Assembly (NCBI RefSeq): GCF_013141765.1
Contig: NZ_WHOD01000003.1
Location: 62,001 to 126,000, forward strand
Direction: 5' to 3'
DNA from: Paenibacillus foliorum
Lineage (GTDB): Bacteria; Bacillota; Bacilli; Paenibacillales; NBRC-103111
DNA length: 64,000 bases
The stretch's first letter is position 1, and each line of letters opens with the position of its first letter. Shown piece after piece: positions 54,842-64,000 of this stretch. The position numbers and the translations under genes are program-made. The notes below the pieces were generated by a model. That model did no database searches. It had not been told where the DNA came from and worked only from the letters and a program-made list of their open reading frames with translations.

Positions 54842-56056
54842 CTAGCGTATTCTGCCTGTAGCAAGGCTCTCGGCCAATACCTGCAAATCATGTCCCTTGA
54901 TGGATCTTTCTACCAACTCAGGTAGCCTGTCGGGTGAGCAGCCAAAGCTAGGGATGCCGAACTGAGCCAGCTTCTGGGCAAGCTGGTTATCATAAGAAGG
55001 AACGCCATTATCGGAAAGGGCCAGCAGACAAATCACTTTGACTCCGGATTGCTGCAAAGCCTCCATTCTGCGAATGAGTGCAGATTGGTTTCCACCTTCA
55101 TATAGATCTGAAATTAATATAAAAAGCGTCTTTTTCGGTTCCATTATATACTGCTCGCAATATGCGACAGACTTATTAATATCCGTGCCGCCTCCGAGCT
55201 GAATCCCGAACAGCATATCGACCGGATCATTGGCGCACTGCTCGCTCAAGTCCACTACTTCCGTGTCGAACACGACCACCCGAGTATCTAAGGAAGGTAA
55301 GCTGGCAAATATGGAGCCTACTACAGAGGCATAAATGACCGAATCGGCCATCGAGCCGCTCTGATCGATATCGAGAATGACCGTCCATTCCTTACTCCGT
55401 CTTGCTCTATCGTAAAAGTATACCCGTTCTGGAATGAGCTTACCTAACCCTTTATCATAATGCTTTAGATTTTTGCGTATCGTTGTTTTCCAATCCATAC
55501 CGCTGAGTGACGGCAATGGCGAGTGCTGTCTTCGATTAAGCGCCCCTGTTACCGCACGGCGAATATCCTGCTCCAGCCGCTTGACGATATCATCAACGAC
55601 AGCTTTCACCAGTTGCCGCGCCGTATCCTTGGTCTTCTCGGGAATTCGGCCCTTTAATGCCATTAGCGTTGCGACCATCCGGATATCAGGCTTGATCTGA
55701 GCGAGCGTTTCCGGCTCGAATAGCAGCTGCTTCAGCCCTTTTCGTTCGATAGCATCTGACTGAATGACCGAAACCACATCCGTTGGAAAGAAGCTGCGTA
55801 TATCCACAAGCCACTTAGCAAGCTTCGGGGAGGAGCTGCCTAACCCTGCCGAGCGGCGGCCCCCGGCTGCCTCTCCCTCTAACCCCGAGCCCCCGGACGT
55901 GCCGTCATAAATGGCTGCAAGCGCTTCGTCCATAATTTTATCATCGTCATCTAACAGCCCTCCTCCAGACCCTCCAGAAGAATATTCATTCAGCTTCTGC
56001 TCCACATCGCTTCCAAGCACAAGGCGCCATCGCTTCATCTGCTCTCTATCACTCAT
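54842..56056 (-). CDS. VWA-domain protein of the YehL/MoxR operon
   Basis: 404 residues. Gly/Asp-rich N-terminus, helical middle, then a von Willebrand A domain with a complete metal site: D231-x-S233-x-S235 in LDIDQSGSM, T291 in LGGGTDINKS and D317 in LISDLYEG. Partner of MoxR-type ATPases, which usually remodel or load a VWA protein. Similar to E. coli YehP by domain and neighbourhood. No signal peptide. Last gene of the operon, 3 bases after the DUF5682-like gene. Confidence 0.88.
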   Translation of the reverse strand: MSDREQMKRWRLVLGSDVEQKLNEYSSGGSGGGLLDDDDKIMDEALAAIYDGTSGGSGLEGEAAGGRRSAGLGSSSPKLAKWLVDIRSFFPTDVVSVIQSDAIERKGLKQLLFEPETLAQIKPDIRMVATLMALKGRIPEKTKDTARQLVKAVVDDIVKRLEQDIRRAVTGALNRRQHSPLPSLSGMDWKTTIRKNLKHYDKGLGKLIPERVYFYDRARRSKEWTVILDIDQSGSMADSVIYASVVGSIFASLPSLDTRVVVFDTEVVDLSEQCANDPVDMLFGIQLGGGTDINKSVAYCEQYIMEPKKTLFILISDLYEGGNQSALIRRMEALQQSGVKVICLLALSDNGVPSYDNQLAQKLAQFGIPSFGCSPDRLPELVERSIKGHDLQVLAESLATGRIR

Positions 56057-56059
56057 AGT

Positions 56060-58510
56060 CTACAAGTCTCCAAAGTCAAAATCGTTAAGTTCATTCAGCT
56101 TCCCTCTTTCCTCTTCGCTCAGCGGCTCTTGCAGCAGCTCCCCCGTTACCTGAATAGACATTCCCCAGAATTCGCCGAGCAATTCCGTTATCGACGTCTT
56201 CTCTCTTGCTTCAAATAAGCCGAAGGCTCTACGCAGAAACACAAGTGACCGCTTAAACTGGCTGCTGTCCAGAGATTGGATATAGGCGTCGAGCTGCCGC
56301 CATAAATCCGCCCGTGATAACAGAGCATACCTGTTCCTCATCGATAGGCCTTCGAACCAGCCAGCTCCCAAATCCGCCGGTATGCCTGGTGAAAGGCGTC
56401 GCGATACCTCACGTGCGCATTGCTCCTGTGTGATTTGATTCCGCTCCAGTAGAATCGCAAATGCAAAGCCGGACAGCTTAGCGTTCCGATCATCATGAGC
56501 AGCTAGCAGTGTTAGCTGCTTAAGCCATTGCTGGTCATCCACGATCTCGAAATGTTCTTGAGACACAGCATGCATTTCATTCATGGCAGCTACGAGCTCA
56601 TGAGCCGCTTCATCGTTGCATAGGGCTGCATCCACCAGCAGCAAGGAGCCCCTCAGGAACAGCTGCTGGACGAGAGGGACCAGCGTGGTTGTATCGGCCC
56701 TTCTTACATCGCCATAGCGGATGATGAGCGAAAGCTCTCTTGCCGCTGCCGCGATGTGGACGAAATTAGCGGCTTCCGTTGTTATGCGCTGCAGCATTTG
56801 CCGTGCTTCCTCCAACATCTCCGGCAGCTCGCATTCACAAGCGATATGAATGATGTGAGAAGCTTGCTTAAGATCCTTGCACTGCTCCAGCATTTCCTTC
56901 AGTACAAATGCGCTTGCCCATTCAACCGTTTCGCCCTTAAGAGTTGATTCTACCATCTGGATTTCCGCTTCAGGACTCCACTGAAGCACCCAATGCTCAG
57001 CCCAGGTGGCAGCGTCTTGGCTCAGCCGCTTCTTCTGCGCAAATCCGATTTGCAGCAGCTTCAGCCGATGCAGGAAGGTAGAACGATGCAAATCCAGGTA
57101 AGCAGCTTCAGCCGACTTGACCCTCCGATTTTCGCGCAAATCCAGCTCCAAATCCTGACTGACTAAGGATTTATACTTTTCCAGCTTCAGCTTCTTCAAG
57201 TGGCGGTTCAAGTCGTCTTGAATCGGAGTTTGACTGACTCCCTCCGGGAGCTCTCCAATAGCAATCCCGATATCAACTTGAGCAAGAGCTTCGGCAATCG
57301 GCGAGAGCTCTCCTAAGCCCAAAGTGACAACTGCTGCATCCCTCAAATCCTTCCATGTTGGCAGGCTTCCGTCCTTAAGTGAAGCAAGGGCCTCCGCCAA
57401 GCGCACCCCTTCGATTACTGAGGCGGTCGAGCGGTACGTGCCGGTGTTCCTTAACTCCTTCACTACTCGGGACAAATAAAGAGAGGGCAACCGTTCCACA
57501 TCCCCCTTTTGCAAGCACTGCCATAGCAGTTCAAAATAAGCAGGAGCCGGATTCCCCGCCCCATACCCGGAATGGGTCGATAATTTATAATACGAATAGG
57601 GCATAAGCGTAAGTTTAGTTGAGGACCTCGGGAGTGCAGCTACCTCCTTATCCGTCAATCCGGGAAACGTCAGATGAAGCGCTGAAGCATGATGAGCTCC
57701 GGTTACAACGACAATTCTATCCTGAGGACCGCAAGCCTGGAGAGCCTGCAGAATGCTTCGTCGCATAAAAGCTTCACGTATCGAGTTATACGCCGCAGCC
57801 AGCGGATCTGCCGACCATTCATCCTGCTCCTGAAGCTGCCGCATTTGTTTGGAATACTCCCATATAGCGCTTCGGTAAGCGTCAGGGGTCGTATTATGCT
57901 CGAAATGTCGTTCCCAATAGCTTTCATAATCAGGCTCACCCGCTAACTCGGCAATCCGTTCATACATCCAGTGCTGCTGCCTGTAAAATTCATGGCGCTT
58001 GCCTTGCCGACTACCCTGATCTATCCGATCTTTCTCCTCTTTATCTTCTTCTGGATGATCTGGCTCTGCCCGCACTTTCTCACGTTCCTTAAACATTTGA
58101 ACAGATATATCCGAAGGCAAATCGATAAACTGCGCCACCGCTCCATGCTTCGCCGCCCACAGGAAAGCCTGATACTCCGGAGAATAGGAGGCAAAAGGAA
58201 ACAGGAGCGTCCTAATAGGCAGCGCATCTGTATAAGCCAATAGCGCGATTGGAGGTACGACTCCCTTCCCTGCAACCTGCCCAATAAGGGGAGTCGCATC
58301 AGCTGGTCCCTCCACCAAGACCATTTTGGGCTGAATCCGATCCAAATAGGCATTTAATTGATAAGCGCCGGTCGGGGACAAATGGCGAATGCCAAATATG
58401 TGAACCCTATCGTCCCCGCTGCTCAATCGTTCATCTCTCGGCACGCATGATACAGGCTTCTCCATTCCGATCCCCGCTTTTTCATCACGTTTTCCAAATA
58501 TTCCTTCCAA
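56060..58510 (-). CDS. DUF5682-like protein (YehM-type)
   Basis: About 816 residues (801 if the ATG at 58465 is used instead of TTG 58510). N-terminal domain begins HIFGIRHLSPTGAYQLNAYL and has MVLVEGPADATPLI and VVTGAHHASALHL, the pattern of the DUF5682 family, distantly like TraB/ChaN proteins with their G-x-x-H..EG..H residues. The C-terminal two thirds are helical. Biochemical role unknown. Overlaps the MoxR gene by 40-90 bases depending on start. Confidence 0.8.
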   Translation of the reverse strand: MEGIFGKRDEKAGIGMEKPVSCVPRDERLSSGDDRVHIFGIRHLSPTGAYQLNAYLDRIQPKMVLVEGPADATPLIGQVAGKGVVPPIALLAYTDALPIRTLLFPFASYSPEYQAFLWAAKHGAVAQFIDLPSDISVQMFKEREKVRAEPDHPEEDKEEKDRIDQGSRQGKRHEFYRQQHWMYERIAELAGEPDYESYWERHFEHNTTPDAYRSAIWEYSKQMRQLQEQDEWSADPLAAAYNSIREAFMRRSILQALQACGPQDRIVVVTGAHHASALHLTFPGLTDKEVAALPRSSTKLTLMPYSYYKLSTHSGYGAGNPAPAYFELLWQCLQKGDVERLPSLYLSRVVKELRNTGTYRSTASVIEGVRLAEALASLKDGSLPTWKDLRDAAVVTLGLGELSPIAEALAQVDIGIAIGELPEGVSQTPIQDDLNRHLKKLKLEKYKSLVSQDLELDLRENRRVKSAEAAYLDLHRSTFLHRLKLLQIGFAQKKRLSQDAATWAEHWVLQWSPEAEIQMVESTLKGETVEWASAFVLKEMLEQCKDLKQASHIIHIACECELPEMLEEARQMLQRITTEAANFVHIAAAARELSLIIRYGDVRRADTTTLVPLVQQLFLRGSLLLVDAALCNDEAAHELVAAMNEMHAVSQEHFEIVDDQQWLKQLTLLAAHDDRNAKLSGFAFAILLERNQITQEQCAREVSRRLSPGIPADLGAGWFEGLSMRNRYALLSRADLWRQLDAYIQSLDSSQFKRSLVFLRRAFGLFEAREKTSITELLGEFWGMSIQVTGELLQEPLSEEERGKLNELNDFDFGDL

Positions 58511-59523
58511 ACGATTTGATCCTTTTCATCATCCTTCACAATAGCCCCCTGCAATCCGGCAGCGAGATCCTCGTCTTGGATTTGGCCGCTTCCAAAGCTG
58601 GCGGCTAAAGCCATACTGTTGGTAAGCAAGGAGATCGCTTCAGCCGTTGAAATCACACTGCTTGGAGGCTTAATCTTCTCCTTGCTGTCAAGAGTCATAC
58701 CGCGGCGCAGCTCTCTGAAAATGGTAACAACCTTGCGTATAGCCTCCTCTTCAGGCAACGCCGCCTTCAATTCGTAGCTCGCTGCGATTTCCTGCACCCG
58801 CTTGCGGACGATGCTTACCTCTGTCTCCAGCTCAGAAGGAGCAGGTAGCACAATGATGTTAAACCGCCGCTTTAAGGCAGCCGACATGTCATTCACCCCG
58901 CGGTCCCTCGTATTGGCAGTCGCAATAATGGAAAAGCCTTTGGCGGCAGCTACCTCTTTGCCAAGCTCTGGAATCGAGATTGTCTTCTCGGACAGGATTG
59001 AGATCAGCGCATCCTGCACCTCCGAGGCGCAGCGGGAAATTTCTTCAAAGCGGGCGATTCCTCCGCCTTCCATAGCACGATATATAGGGCTTTTCAGCAG
59101 CGCTGCATCCGAAGGCCCATTAGCCAGCAGCATCGCATAGTTCCAGGAGTAGCGGATCTGCTCCTCACTGGTTCCTGCTGTACCTTGAATCACCTTGGAG
59201 GAGTCGCCATGGATGGCAGCTGTCAAATTCTCGGACAGCCATGACTTAGCCGTTCCCGGCTCTCCTATCAAGAGCAGCGCACGGTCGGTCAGCAGCGTAG
59301 CAATCGCGATTTCCACTAATCGGGAGTTGCCTATGTATTTCGGAGTAATCGGTGTACTACCGGCTGCTCCTCCTGTGATGAACGTTAAGACGGCCCTTGG
59401 GGACAGCTGCCATCCGGCAGGCCTCGGACCCGTATCCGTTTCTTTTAAGGCATGCAGCTCACTCTCATACAATCGTTCAGCCGGAAGCCTCATAACAGTT
59501 TGCTTTTCATCCATTCGATCCAT
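58423..59523 (-). CDS. MoxR-type AAA+ ATPase, YehL-like
   Basis: 366 residues. Walker A GEPGTAKS (87-94), Walker B-like region GGGIARFEEISRC, sensor 1 Asn in IIATANTRDRG and a C-terminal lid. ATG 59523 with AAAGGAG upstream, overlapping the HEAT-like gene by 34 bases. MoxR ATPases act as ring-shaped remodelling enzymes on VWA-protein partners; the YehL subfamily is defined by this neighbourhood. Confidence 0.9.
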   Translation of the reverse strand: MDRMDEKQTVMRLPAERLYESELHALKETDTGPRPAGWQLSPRAVLTFITGGAAGSTPITPKYIGNSRLVEIAIATLLTDRALLLIGEPGTAKSWLSENLTAAIHGDSSKVIQGTAGTSEEQIRYSWNYAMLLANGPSDAALLKSPIYRAMEGGGIARFEEISRCASEVQDALISILSEKTISIPELGKEVAAAKGFSIIATANTRDRGVNDMSAALKRRFNIIVLPAPSELETEVSIVRKRVQEIAASYELKAALPEEEAIRKVVTIFRELRRGMTLDSKEKIKPPSSVISTAEAISLLTNSMALAASFGSGQIQDEDLAAGLQGAIVKDDEKDQIVWKEYLENVMKKRGSEWRSLYHACREMND

Positions 59524-61289
59524 CCCACTCCTTTGTTATCTTTGGATTCATCCTGCACGTTAGCTTTAACGCTTTCCACAACCTCAATCATTTGCTGTTT
59601 CACGCTCTCATAAGTCAGCTTTTCCGCAAACTTCTCAAGCCTTTCCGTATATTGGGCAGGCAGGAGGCGCATCAGAGACAGCCAATCGCGGTCCAAGTAA
59701 TAGATCTGACGAGCCACAGCCCCCTCCAGTGATTGTAAGAGCAATTCAGGCGTTTCCTTATGCCTTAATTTATACAGCGCAAAGAGAATCGAAGCAGTCC
59801 GCGGCTTCATCATTTGAGGGGCAACCTTCCATTTATCCACCAAATAAGAAGTCACCTTACGGTCCTGTTCATCAGCAAGCCGGCAAACAAGCTCCTCCTC
59901 GTTAATGTCTACGAATACATGCACCCAGCGGGAATCCCAATGTATATCTGCTGCTTCTGTATGAATCCCACCCCTTCTATGCATCAGCGGCTGTGTCCGA
60001 TTATACATAACTCGCAGCAGCTCTTTGGCTGCGAAATGATCCTTATTCCGAACCTGCAGCGCATACTCCTCATACACGGCATCAGGCGGTAAATCCCTTA
60101 AAGCCGCTTGGAAGCTGTAAGCAATCAAACGTTGGTCCGGTTGATGGTGTAAATTACGCAGGAAAGCATTCGCTTCCGGTCGATCGGCATGGAGCAGCAG
60201 CTTTGCCGCATGTTCCCGAATAGCATCGGTTTCCTTTTGATTGAAGAAATGGTTGGATATTACGCTTATTAAAAAGTGTGTAACCTGCTCTGTTCTTCTA
60301 CCCTCCATGCCATTTACGACGGTTGCTAAACGCTCCACCGTTTGTTCATCGAGTGAGCCTGTCGTCGCCTTGGTGACTAGCTCATCTGCATAGAGAAGCA
60401 GCCGTGCCGTAAGACGATCGTCCAGGCAAGCCTGAATAGGCTCCAAAGCAATGCTGTACTCTTTTCCTACTAATGCATTCATGAGAGCGTCTATCGCCTT
60501 ATCGGATGGAAGCTTAGCCAGTGCGAACAAAGCGGCTCTCCGCACTTCTTTCTTTTTATCTCTAGAAAGCTCTACCAGCCTGCCTTCAAACTCAGGATAG
60601 CCGCTCCATATATCTATTGCAGCTAACTTGACTTCCGTAGAACCGGCTTCTATCGCGCGCAGAAAAAGCTCCCGATACTCCATACCGCCAATTCGATGAA
60701 TCAGCAGCAACATTCGAGCATCCGCTTTCCCTCCGTTTAATTGGAGCTGTTTCAGCAAAATAGGCAGCGCCGGAGCACCGATATAAGGAATGACCGCTTC
60801 AGCCATATAATCAGCAATCTCTGCATAGGTGTCCTCCAGGCCTAAGACAGCCGGGATATGCGTACGCATATCGTGAAACAGCCCCTCCTCATTGGCTTGA
60901 CGAACGATCTCCAGCCTCCCAGGTCCCCGTTGTGTTAACGCTTCGATTAACGGCCTAAGCTTCCTGTAAGGTACGCTCGTCATCCCAAGAGATCCGGACG
61001 GCCCAAACCGCTTCAATTCTCCTTTGATCTCAGAAGTCCCCTGCGTATACAAAATAGAATGAAGCAGCGTCCCCAGCTCAAGCAGCTTAACCGAGGAGCT
61101 TTCGGCACTTGCTTCCACGACTTGCTGAATGGCTTCTGATAAACGCCGGAAGACCGGTGCGCTCTCTCCAAGCTTCTGCAGCTGCGGCAGGAGCTTGCTT
61201 AATCGAAAATCACCTGCTGCTACACCGCTTCCGGCAATAAATAATCGCCGAACCTCCTGATGTACTTCATATAGAATAGCTATGCTCAT
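59490..61289 (-). CDS. HEAT-repeat-like protein of the YehL/MoxR operon
   Basis: 599 residues, almost all helical. HEAT-type repeats are visible, for example VKLAAIDIWSGYPEFEGRLV, KKEVRRAALFALAKLPSDKA and a later AIREHAAKLLLHADRPEANA. No catalytic motif seen. Start ATG with GAGGAG 7 bases upstream, 23 bases after the SWIM gene. Probable scaffold or substrate adaptor. Family name not assigned with certainty. Confidence 0.75.
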   Translation of the reverse strand: MSIAILYEVHQEVRRLFIAGSGVAAGDFRLSKLLPQLQKLGESAPVFRRLSEAIQQVVEASAESSSVKLLELGTLLHSILYTQGTSEIKGELKRFGPSGSLGMTSVPYRKLRPLIEALTQRGPGRLEIVRQANEEGLFHDMRTHIPAVLGLEDTYAEIADYMAEAVIPYIGAPALPILLKQLQLNGGKADARMLLLIHRIGGMEYRELFLRAIEAGSTEVKLAAIDIWSGYPEFEGRLVELSRDKKKEVRRAALFALAKLPSDKAIDALMNALVGKEYSIALEPIQACLDDRLTARLLLYADELVTKATTGSLDEQTVERLATVVNGMEGRRTEQVTHFLISVISNHFFNQKETDAIREHAAKLLLHADRPEANAFLRNLHHQPDQRLIAYSFQAALRDLPPDAVYEEYALQVRNKDHFAAKELLRVMYNRTQPLMHRRGGIHTEAADIHWDSRWVHVFVDINEEELVCRLADEQDRKVTSYLVDKWKVAPQMMKPRTASILFALYKLRHKETPELLLQSLEGAVARQIYYLDRDWLSLMRLLPAQYTERLEKFAEKLTYESVKQQMIEVVESVKANVQDESKDNKGVGWIEWMKSKLL

Positions 61290-61312
61290 AACCTAACTCC
61301 TCACTTCACCGA

Positions 61313-62761
61313 CTAATAAATAAACCGTATGATTTCGCGTTTCGTAACCAAGCTGAGCGGCTGCGCAATTAGCCGTCCACTGGATAACTCATGCTCAAAC
61401 AGAACCAGCATCGCTTGGTTTGCTGCCAGCTCCGGAGTTAACAATGGCAGCAGGTGCGTTGTAGCATGAGCTAAGTAAGCTGTATCCTGGAGAACGATCT
61501 GCTTCCCCTGCGCATCCAGCAGCCCATAGCTGTCATCCTCCCCTACTACTATTTCGCTATAACGAAGAAGAACTACGGGATGCTTATCTGACAACGGATT
61601 TTTCAATTGATTTTTTACGAGCTTGATCACCTCGGTAAAAGAGCTCCGGCTATAAGAGTGGATTCTCTCGAGGTCCTCGGCTTGCATAGACCGCAGCGGC
61701 CCATCATCCCAGCGCACCCGCGGATTCAGCTCACCCGGATAGATGAACAGCTCGCTGGCCTTTACAATATCAAAAACAGAATCCTCTTCCTTCATATACT
61801 TCGCAGCCTTTACAGGCCTATAATGGCGTGTGACATACAAGCTGCCGCTGCTCAGATCCATCCACAGGCCTTCGTCGACATATTCACTGCGTGCAGCGTA
61901 CAGATTGGAACGAAATGCAAGCTGGGCCAATTCTACATGGGCTTGCACACGCCCATAATCACGCAGCTCGGATAGCTGCCAAGCATGCCCAATGGATTCC
62001 TCCAGCCCGGATTCAGAATCCATCGCAAGCTCAGGATTCTGCTTACGAGAAGTCAAATAATCCCTGCTCTTTCTAAGTAAGGCATGCAAATACGTTAGCT
62101 GATCCATGGCTTCCGTATACAAGCTCTCGCTGTCCTTGTTCTCCTTAATTAATAAGATCAGCTCCCGCAGCTCATTCTGAAGGCCTGGTACATAGAAATT
62201 GCCCAGCTGCTTGGCTTGATCGTCCATCATCTTCAGCACTTTACTATCGATCCCGGCAACTCCGTTTTGAACTAGCTGCCGGATTAATTTGTCCAACAGC
62301 TCAACTCCTTCGAGCTGGGCATTTATTTTTTTCGCCAATGCCGCTTTATTCGTCTTCCGCTTGGGAACTGCCGCTTCATCGCTGCCGACGCCGATGGCTT
62401 CCTTCTTTTTTTCCTCCCGCTTGTCGGCCTTATCTCTTTTCTCCGCAATCTCTTGAGGTATCGCTTCAACACTGAAGGTTTGACCTGCAGCAGAAGCATA
62501 CAGCAATCCTAAAATATGCTTGCAAGGGAATTGCCGACTCGGGCAGGTGCAGCGATACACCGGGCTTTCAGGTTTCAAATAATCGACTGAGCAGCGATAC
62601 GGCTCTTTACCGCTCCCTTGGCAATCTCCGAACAGCAGTGTCTTATCCTCTGTGCGGCATCGTTTCGTAATTTTATTCTTCTTAACTAAGTCACGACCGT
62701 TCTTCACGGCAGCTGCGTTCAACGCTAATGAATCTACATAAGCTTCGTTTATCGTTATCAT
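61313..62761 (-). CDS. SWIM zinc-finger protein of the YehL/MoxR operon
   Basis: About 482 residues. SWIM motif C-x-C-x6-C-x-H in YRCTCPSRQFPCKHILGLL. Numbering from the ATG at 62761, the ligands are C71, C73, C80 and H82. A charged Lys/Glu-rich linker follows, then a helical region. Start is ATG 62761 with GAGG 6 bases before; a GTG at 62773 is part of that ribosome site. SWIM domains bind nucleic acid or protein; in E. coli the YehQ protein of the related cluster carries one. First gene of the operon. Confidence 0.88.
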   Translation of the reverse strand: MITINEAYVDSLALNAAAVKNGRDLVKKNKITKRCRTEDKTLLFGDCQGSGKEPYRCSVDYLKPESPVYRCTCPSRQFPCKHILGLLYASAAGQTFSVEAIPQEIAEKRDKADKREEKKKEAIGVGSDEAAVPKRKTNKAALAKKINAQLEGVELLDKLIRQLVQNGVAGIDSKVLKMMDDQAKQLGNFYVPGLQNELRELILLIKENKDSESLYTEAMDQLTYLHALLRKSRDYLTSRKQNPELAMDSESGLEESIGHAWQLSELRDYGRVQAHVELAQLAFRSNLYAARSEYVDEGLWMDLSSGSLYVTRHYRPVKAAKYMKEEDSVFDIVKASELFIYPGELNPRVRWDDGPLRSMQAEDLERIHSYSRSSFTEVIKLVKNQLKNPLSDKHPVVLLRYSEIVVGEDDSYGLLDAQGKQIVLQDTAYLAHATTHLLPLLTPELAANQAMLVLFEHELSSGRLIAQPLSLVTKREIIRFIY

Positions 62762-62963
62762 TGGAGACCTCACATTAGGAATGAATATTAGACAACTACA
62801 TTTACAGATATTTCCTTCTTTTTGAACGTGGAGTGCATGAATAAATTTATATGCAAGCTTCTCTTCGTCTATGAAAAAGCAAATTTCACTAGTCGAAAAA
62901 CAAAGGAAATATGGAAAGTTTTGGCGAATAGGTTCAGGCAGATCATACTAAGGAGAGATAACA

Positions 62964-64000
62964 TTGTTAACCAGTCTGATAAAAAAAATCATCATTTTCT
63001 GTTTGATTCTCATTTTAGTGATACCCGTTACTCCTGCTTCATCCGTTTGGGCAGAATCCATTGTGAAGGATCCTGAATTAGCAATAGCAATCTGGAAGGA
63101 GCTTAAAAAATCTGCAGCAGGCGAGGAACTGAAGCTAGAGGATTTGCAGAAGTTAAAGTCGCTGTACCCTAAAAATACAGATGTCAAAATCACCAATCTG
63201 CAAGGACTTGAGCATGCTGTCAACATGCAAAGCATGTTTCTGACCAGTCAGGCCATTACGGATATAAAACCAATAAGGGAGCTAAAGAATCTGACGTTTC
63301 TAGCAATTAGCGGTAATCAAATCACAGACCTTACTCCCTTGAGCAGCCTAAGCCGTCTGCAGAAACTAGTCATTGATAATAATCAGATTCAGAGCCTGGA
63401 ACCGCTTGAGAAGCTCCCCCAGTTAACCGACCTTCTAGCCAGCGGCAATGAGATCTCCGATTTAAGTCCAGTGAACAGATTACAGGTGAAATGGCTTATA
63501 TTAAGCAATAACCAAATTCAAAATTTGGAACCATTAAGAAACCATCCCACACTGGAGAATTTGTATCTGAATGATAATCAAATCCAAGACATAGAGGTTC
63601 TTGAAACTCTACCGAATTTAAAAACGATTTCTTTGAAGAATAACCCGCTGACTGAGCAAGCGGGACAAATTCTTCATAAATTGCAACAAAGAGGAGTAAA
63701 TGTTGAGGATTTAGATAAGAAGAAGCAGCAACAGGTCGAGGGTATTAAGGTTTCGCTGAACGCAGAGCCTGTTGCATTCGATATTGCCCCTTTTATCAAG
63801 GATGGAAACACATTAGTGCCGTTTCGCCCTATTTTTGAAAAGCTCGGATTGAAGATCAATTGGAATGAGGACACCAAGACTATCACTGGGGAAAAAGAAG
63901 GCATCACCATCCGATTAACAATTGATCAGCCTATTGCGGAGGTTAACGGTTTGCCCATACAGCTTCCCATCGCGCCAACCCTTGTATCAGGCAGCACCTT
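62964..64000 (+). CDS. Secreted leucine-rich-repeat protein with copper-amine-oxidase N-like domain, cut by window edge
   Basis: At least 345 codons, open at the right edge. TTG start at 62964 after AAGGAGAG (7-base spacing). Signal peptide (IIIFCLILILVIPVTPASSVWA region, split here). About six 22-residue LRRs from residue ~70 to 215 with the internalin-type pattern L-x-x-L-x-L-x-x-N-x-I-x-D/N-L-x-P-L. From about 255 a Cu_amine_oxidN1 domain starts (LVPFRPIFEKLGLKINWNED, TKTITGEKEGITIRL), common in Paenibacillus surface proteins. Probably cell-surface or secreted; ligand unknown. Confidence 0.85.
   Translation, partial: MLTSLIKKIIIFCLILILVIPVTPASSVWAESIVKDPELAIAIWKELKKSAAGEELKLEDLQKLKSLYPKNTDVKITNLQGLEHAVNMQSMFLTSQAITDIKPIRELKNLTFLAISGNQITDLTPLSSLSRLQKLVIDNNQIQSLEPLEKLPQLTDLLASGNEISDLSPVNRLQVKWLILSNNQIQNLEPLRNHPTLENLYLNDNQIQDIEVLETLPNLKTISLKNNPLTEQAGQILHKLQQRGVNVEDLDKKKQQQVEGIKVSLNAEPVAFDIAPFIKDGNTLVPFRPIFEKLGLKINWNEDTKTITGEKEGITIRLTIDQPIAEVNGLPIQLPIAPTLVSGST

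Noticed and set aside
54668..54925. 85-codon plus-strand frame after the second gerC gene
   Set aside because: Runs through the GC-rich hairpin into the antisense of the VWA gene; no ribosome site or recognisable domain.
62822..63235. Frames around the start of the leucine-rich-repeat gene on both strands
   Set aside because: They overlap the signal peptide and first repeats of the better-supported TTG-start gene.

Overview
The window looks like a chromosomal piece of a Paenibacillus-type endospore former (Bacillota, Paenibacillaceae). This is inferred from the many YesM/YesN-type two-component pairs (cache/HAMP kinase plus AraC-type response regulator) next to carbohydrate ABC transporters, an LplABC-type importer, a GerA/B/C spore germinant receptor operon, strong GGAGG-type ribosome binding sites with frequent TTG/GTG starts, and intermediate GC. 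No rRNA, tRNA, CRISPR array, prophage or intact transposase was seen.

Layout. 1-4383 (minus): an ECF sigma factor, its zinc-finger anti-sigma, a small membrane protein and a truncated RND efflux permease. 5080-14537 (minus): a glycan-use locus with YesM/YesN-type sensor, binding protein, two permeases, a sulfatase and a GH43-like five-bladed propeller protein. 14956-19814 (minus): an extracytosolic electron-transfer module with a di-heme membrane protein, an OmpR/EnvZ-type pair, a flavinylated FMN-binding protein, the ApbE flavin transferase and an NqrB/RnfD-like membrane protein. 20281-27541 (plus): membrane-anchored AraC regulator, LplB/LplC/LplA-type importer and a CapA-like protein. 27542-30400: gene remnants, a TPR protein and repeat-rich DNA, including a ~250-bp hexanucleotide array. 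30403-38273: a NanA/DapA-type lyase with an ABC importer, divergent from a second intact YesM/YesN pair. 38437-46334: SRAP-domain protein, Tat-exported phosphoesterase, a secreted repeat protein, SDR and LysR genes, then repeats and a deletion scar. 46564-48483: a membrane-free chemoreceptor domain fused to a periplasmic-type binding domain. 48658-54660: gerA-B-C-B-C. 54842-62761 (minus): SWIM, HEAT-like, MoxR ATPase, DUF5682-like and VWA proteins in one tightly packed operon. 62964-64000: start of a secreted leucine-rich-repeat protein.

How it works together. Three sugar importers, each beside its own sensor or AraC regulator, point to a plant or soil polysaccharide forager. The region also holds gene decay: a sensor-kinase remnant, a response-regulator/binding-protein deletion scar, a GNAT gene with its middle missing and a beta-galactosidase 3' end, which suggests repeated gain and loss of sugar loci. 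The three most interesting systems are the SWIM/HEAT/MoxR/DUF5682/VWA operon (related to Escherichia coli yehLMPQ, function unknown), the apparently cytosolic chemoreceptor/binding-protein fusion, and the flavin/heme electron-transfer module. All calls come from reading the sequence; no database search was run.
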